A stretch of DNA of 64,000 nucleotides from Reichenbachiella agarivorans (lineage in GTDB: Bacteria > Bacteroidota > Bacteroidia > Cytophagales > Cyclobacteriaceae): assembly GCF_025502585.1 (NCBI RefSeq), contig NZ_CP106679.1, positions 2,077,501 to 2,141,500 of the forward strand, read 5' to 3'. The notes under the pieces were generated by a model. The model had not been told where the DNA came from. It ran no database searches and saw only the letters and a program-made list of their open reading frames with translations. Positions 61,887 through 64,000 of this stretch are shown here, in pieces. A program made the position numbers and the translations under genes. The stretch's first letter is position 1, and every line of letters begins with the position of its first letter.

Positions 61887-63670
61887 ATATAGCAGCAGAT
61901 ATACAGATCGGCATACAGTCGGCACTCAAAGAATTGTACAATCATGACGCAGCGCTGTCCGAGTTGGGACTACAACCTACTAGGAAGGAGTTTGGCGGCA
62001 GTTATACTTTTGTGACCTTCCCATACGGTCGTATTTCTAAGAAAAGCCCAGAGGTAACAGCTACAGAGATGGGTGAGTATCTTCAGACGCATCTTGATGC
62101 TGTGAGTGGGTTCAATGTTGTGAAAGGCTTTCTGAATATAGAAATTGCAGAACAGACTTGGGTGACATATCTCAATGAATTGTTGCAGAATCCTGATTTT
62201 GGTCTGGGAACCAAAAAGAACGAATCTGTGATGGTGGAGTACTCATCGCCCAACACCAACAAACCGCTCCATTTAGGACATCTCCGAAACAACTTTTTGG
62301 GTTATTCGGTAGCCAAAATCTATGAAGCGCTGGGTTATGATGTGATCAAAGTGCAGATCATCAATGACCGAGGCATTCACATCTGCAAGTCCATGGTAGC
62401 TTGGCAGAAATTTGGTCATGGTGAGACCCCAGAAACATCAGGATTGAAGGGGGACAAACTTGTGGGCAAATATTATGTAGAGTTTGATAAGGCCTACAAA
62501 GCAGAAATGGTGACCCTCATGGAAGAGGGAAAAACCAAAGAAGAAGCAGAAAAGCAAGCTCCGATCATGCTCCAAGCGCAAAATATGCTGCGTCAGTGGG
62601 AAGCCAAAGATCCAGAAGTCTATGCTCTATGGCAAACCATGAACGGCTGGGTGTACGATGGTTTTGAGAAGACTTACCAACAAATGGGAGTGGAGTTTGA
62701 CAAGCTGTACTACGAGTCAGATACCTACCTGTTGGGCAAGGATGAAGTAGAGTTGGGATTGAAAAACGGTCACTTCTTCGAAAAGGAGGATAGTTCGGTT
62801 TGGATAGACCTGACTGAGGAAGGTCTGGATCAAAAAATCGTGCGACGCAGTGATGGTACTGCGGTCTACATGACACAGGACATCGGTACTGCCATCCAAA
62901 GATTCAAAGAGTTTCCTTCTCTCCAAAAATTGATTTACACAGTCGGTAATGAACAAGATTACCATTTCAAGGTCTTGTTTTTGATCCTAAAAAAATTGGG
63001 ATACGAGTGGGCGGACGGATGTTTCCATTTGTCATACGGGATGGTGGATTTGCCATCTGGCAAAATGAAGTCTCGCGAAGGGACGGTAGTGGATGCAGAT
63101 GACTTGATGGATGAGATGATACAGACTGCCGAGGATCACACCAGAGAACTAGGCAAGATCGATGGATTCACCGCTGAGGAAGCCCAAGCATTGTATCACA
63201 CCTTAGGCATGGGTGCTTTGAAGTATTTTCTGCTCAAAGTGGATCCAAAGAAACGTATGCTTTTCGATCCCAAAGAATCCATCGAGTTTCAAGGCAATAC
63301 TGGGCCATTCGTCCAATACACTCATGCGAGGATTTCGGCGATCCTACGCAGAGCTGAGGAATTGAAAATCCTAATGGGACAGGTCACTACAGGTGTCACT
63401 TTGACCTCCAATGAGACAGAATTGATTTATCTGCTGTCTGAGTATCAAGCCAAACTCCAACTAGCAGCTGAAGAATACAGTCCTGCTGTGGTCGCTCAGT
63501 ATGTCTATGATCTAGCCAAGGAATACAACAAGTTCTATGCAGACCAACCGATCTTCACGGAGGAAAGTGAAGCGTTGGTCGTGTTGCGTGTCAATCTCTC
63601 TAAGCAAGTCGCTCAGACAATCAAACTAGGAATGTCTCTACTAGGGATAGATGTTCCAGAGAGGATGTAA
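61883..63670 (+). CDS. argS: Arginyl-tRNA synthetase
   Basis: 595 residues, class Ia synthetase, full length. HIGH motif NTNKPLHLGHLRNN (about 127-140). The KMSKS equivalent is GKMKSREGTVV (about 394-404), the typical ArgRS variant. The N-terminal Add-1 domain (IGIQSALKELYNHDAALSEL) and C-terminal anticodon-binding helical bundle (AKEYNKFYADQPIFTEESEA) are intact. Charges tRNA-Arg. Placed in an arginine-handling cluster, which is uncommon, and coupled to ctlX by a 4-nt overlap. Confidence 0.97.
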   Translation: MNIAADIQIGIQSALKELYNHDAALSELGLQPTRKEFGGSYTFVTFPYGRISKKSPEVTATEMGEYLQTHLDAVSGFNVVKGFLNIEIAEQTWVTYLNELLQNPDFGLGTKKNESVMVEYSSPNTNKPLHLGHLRNNFLGYSVAKIYEALGYDVIKVQIINDRGIHICKSMVAWQKFGHGETPETSGLKGDKLVGKYYVEFDKAYKAEMVTLMEEGKTKEEAEKQAPIMLQAQNMLRQWEAKDPEVYALWQTMNGWVYDGFEKTYQQMGVEFDKLYYESDTYLLGKDEVELGLKNGHFFEKEDSSVWIDLTEEGLDQKIVRRSDGTAVYMTQDIGTAIQRFKEFPSLQKLIYTVGNEQDYHFKVLFLILKKLGYEWADGCFHLSYGMVDLPSGKMKSREGTVVDADDLMDEMIQTAEDHTRELGKIDGFTAEEAQALYHTLGMGALKYFLLKVDPKKRMLFDPKESIEFQGNTGPFVQYTHARISAILRRAEELKILMGQVTTGVTLTSNETELIYLLSEYQAKLQLAAEEYSPAVVAQYVYDLAKEYNKFYADQPIFTEESEALVVLRVNLSKQVAQTIKLGMSLLGIDVPERM

Positions 63671-63674
63671 GGTT

Positions 63675-64000
63675 ATGATAAAGGATTGGTTGGCAGCATT
63701 TAGGTTGAGGACTTTGCCTTTGGCACTGTCTAGCATCATTATGGGAGGATTTTTGGCCTATTGGCAACAGCACTTCTCATGGGGTATTTTTGGACTTTCA
63801 GTGCTGACGACAATCTTTCTGCAGGTACTATCCAATCTGGCCAATGACTATGGAGACTCTGTACATGGAGCAGACAGTGCAGAGCGTGAAGGCCCTCAGC
63901 GAGCCGTACAATCTGGAGCTATCTCAGCCGCTGCGATGAAAAAAGCAATGGTATTGTTTGCTGCGCTTTCTTTGTTGTCTGGATTGACCTTACTTTATGT
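63675..64000 (+). CDS. menA: 1,4-dihydroxy-2-naphthoate polyprenyltransferase MenA, C-terminus cut by window
   Basis: 108 residues visible from ATG 63675. Opens IKDWLAAFRLRTLPLALSSI and shows the prenyltransferase Asp-rich motif NLANDYGDSVHGADSAEREG with GPQRAVQSG, the MenA signature. Adds the polyprenyl chain in menaquinone synthesis at the inner membrane. It follows argS by 4 nt and is likely cotranscribed. The rest of the gene is beyond the window. Confidence 0.9.
   Translation, partial: MIKDWLAAFRLRTLPLALSSIIMGGFLAYWQQHFSWGIFGLSVLTTIFLQVLSNLANDYGDSVHGADSAEREGPQRAVQSGAISAAAMKKAMVLFAALSLLSGLTLLY

Overview
The window reads as a chromosomal segment of a free-living, probably marine member of the Bacteroidota, most likely order Cytophagales. 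The grounds are Bacteroidota-type promoters (TAnnTTTG at -7), families typical of the phylum (DUF4199, DUF6702 with HupE, the Lnb/DUF4105 domain, a carboxypeptidase-regulatory-like TonB receptor, CtlX, 460-residue arginine decarboxylase), few Shine-Dalgarno sites, and a K+-stimulated membrane pyrophosphatase. No rRNA, tRNA, CRISPR array, prophage or intact insertion sequence was seen. Both ends cut genes: hppA on the left and menA on the right.

Layout. 1-3.8 kb: hppA, a membrane-anchored helical protein and a methyltransferase. 3.8-5.5 kb: an AT-rich accessory island with a G8 tract, a lipoprotein glycosidase-like gene, an integron attC-like site and an AraC fragment. 5.5-10.8 kb: a leftward operon of BatA-like vWA protein, catalytically dead dihydroorotase homologue, two DUF4199 proteins and a glycosyltransferase. 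11.2-14.7 kb: a tripartite efflux set (HlyD, ABC ATPase, TolC) behind a sigma-54-like promoter, without a permease gene. 14.7-16.2 kb: homoserine dehydrogenase split by an in-frame amber codon, behind a SAM-I riboswitch and terminator. 17.3-23.8 kb: sufB-[four-helix-bundle insertion]-sufC-sufD-sufS-sufE-sufT and a bacilliredoxin. 23.8-32.7 kb: thioredoxin-like protein, panB, Lnb-domain protein, radical SAM/SPASM protein, 2'-5' RNA ligase-like protein, DUF6702, HupE and an M1 peptidase.

32.7-44.4 kb: PLP deaminase, orphan response regulator, TerB-like protein, EamA transporter, a response regulator-histidine kinase-TonB receptor operon, a small HTH regulator, a BtuF-like protein, an Omp85-like barrel and a WG-repeat protein. 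44.6-57.1 kb: two TPR histidine kinases (one with a NarL-type regulator), NIPSNAP, desaturase, TSUP transporter, P5C dehydrogenase, SDR, a 38-residue membrane protein, a thioredoxin and a LipL32 homologue. 57.1-64 kb: Dps, a dolichol-phosphate-mannose-synthase-like enzyme, and an arginine cluster (arginine decarboxylase, two amidinotransferase-fold hydrolases, argS) running into menA.

The most striking non-gene signal is at 40544-40795: twelve consecutive degenerate repeats of exactly 21 bp without an indel. Five columns are invariant (T1, A7, A8, A9, A14). The array ends 20 bp before a small HTH gene and lies between it and a divergent response regulator. A phased A-tract or multi-site operator is the simplest reading.
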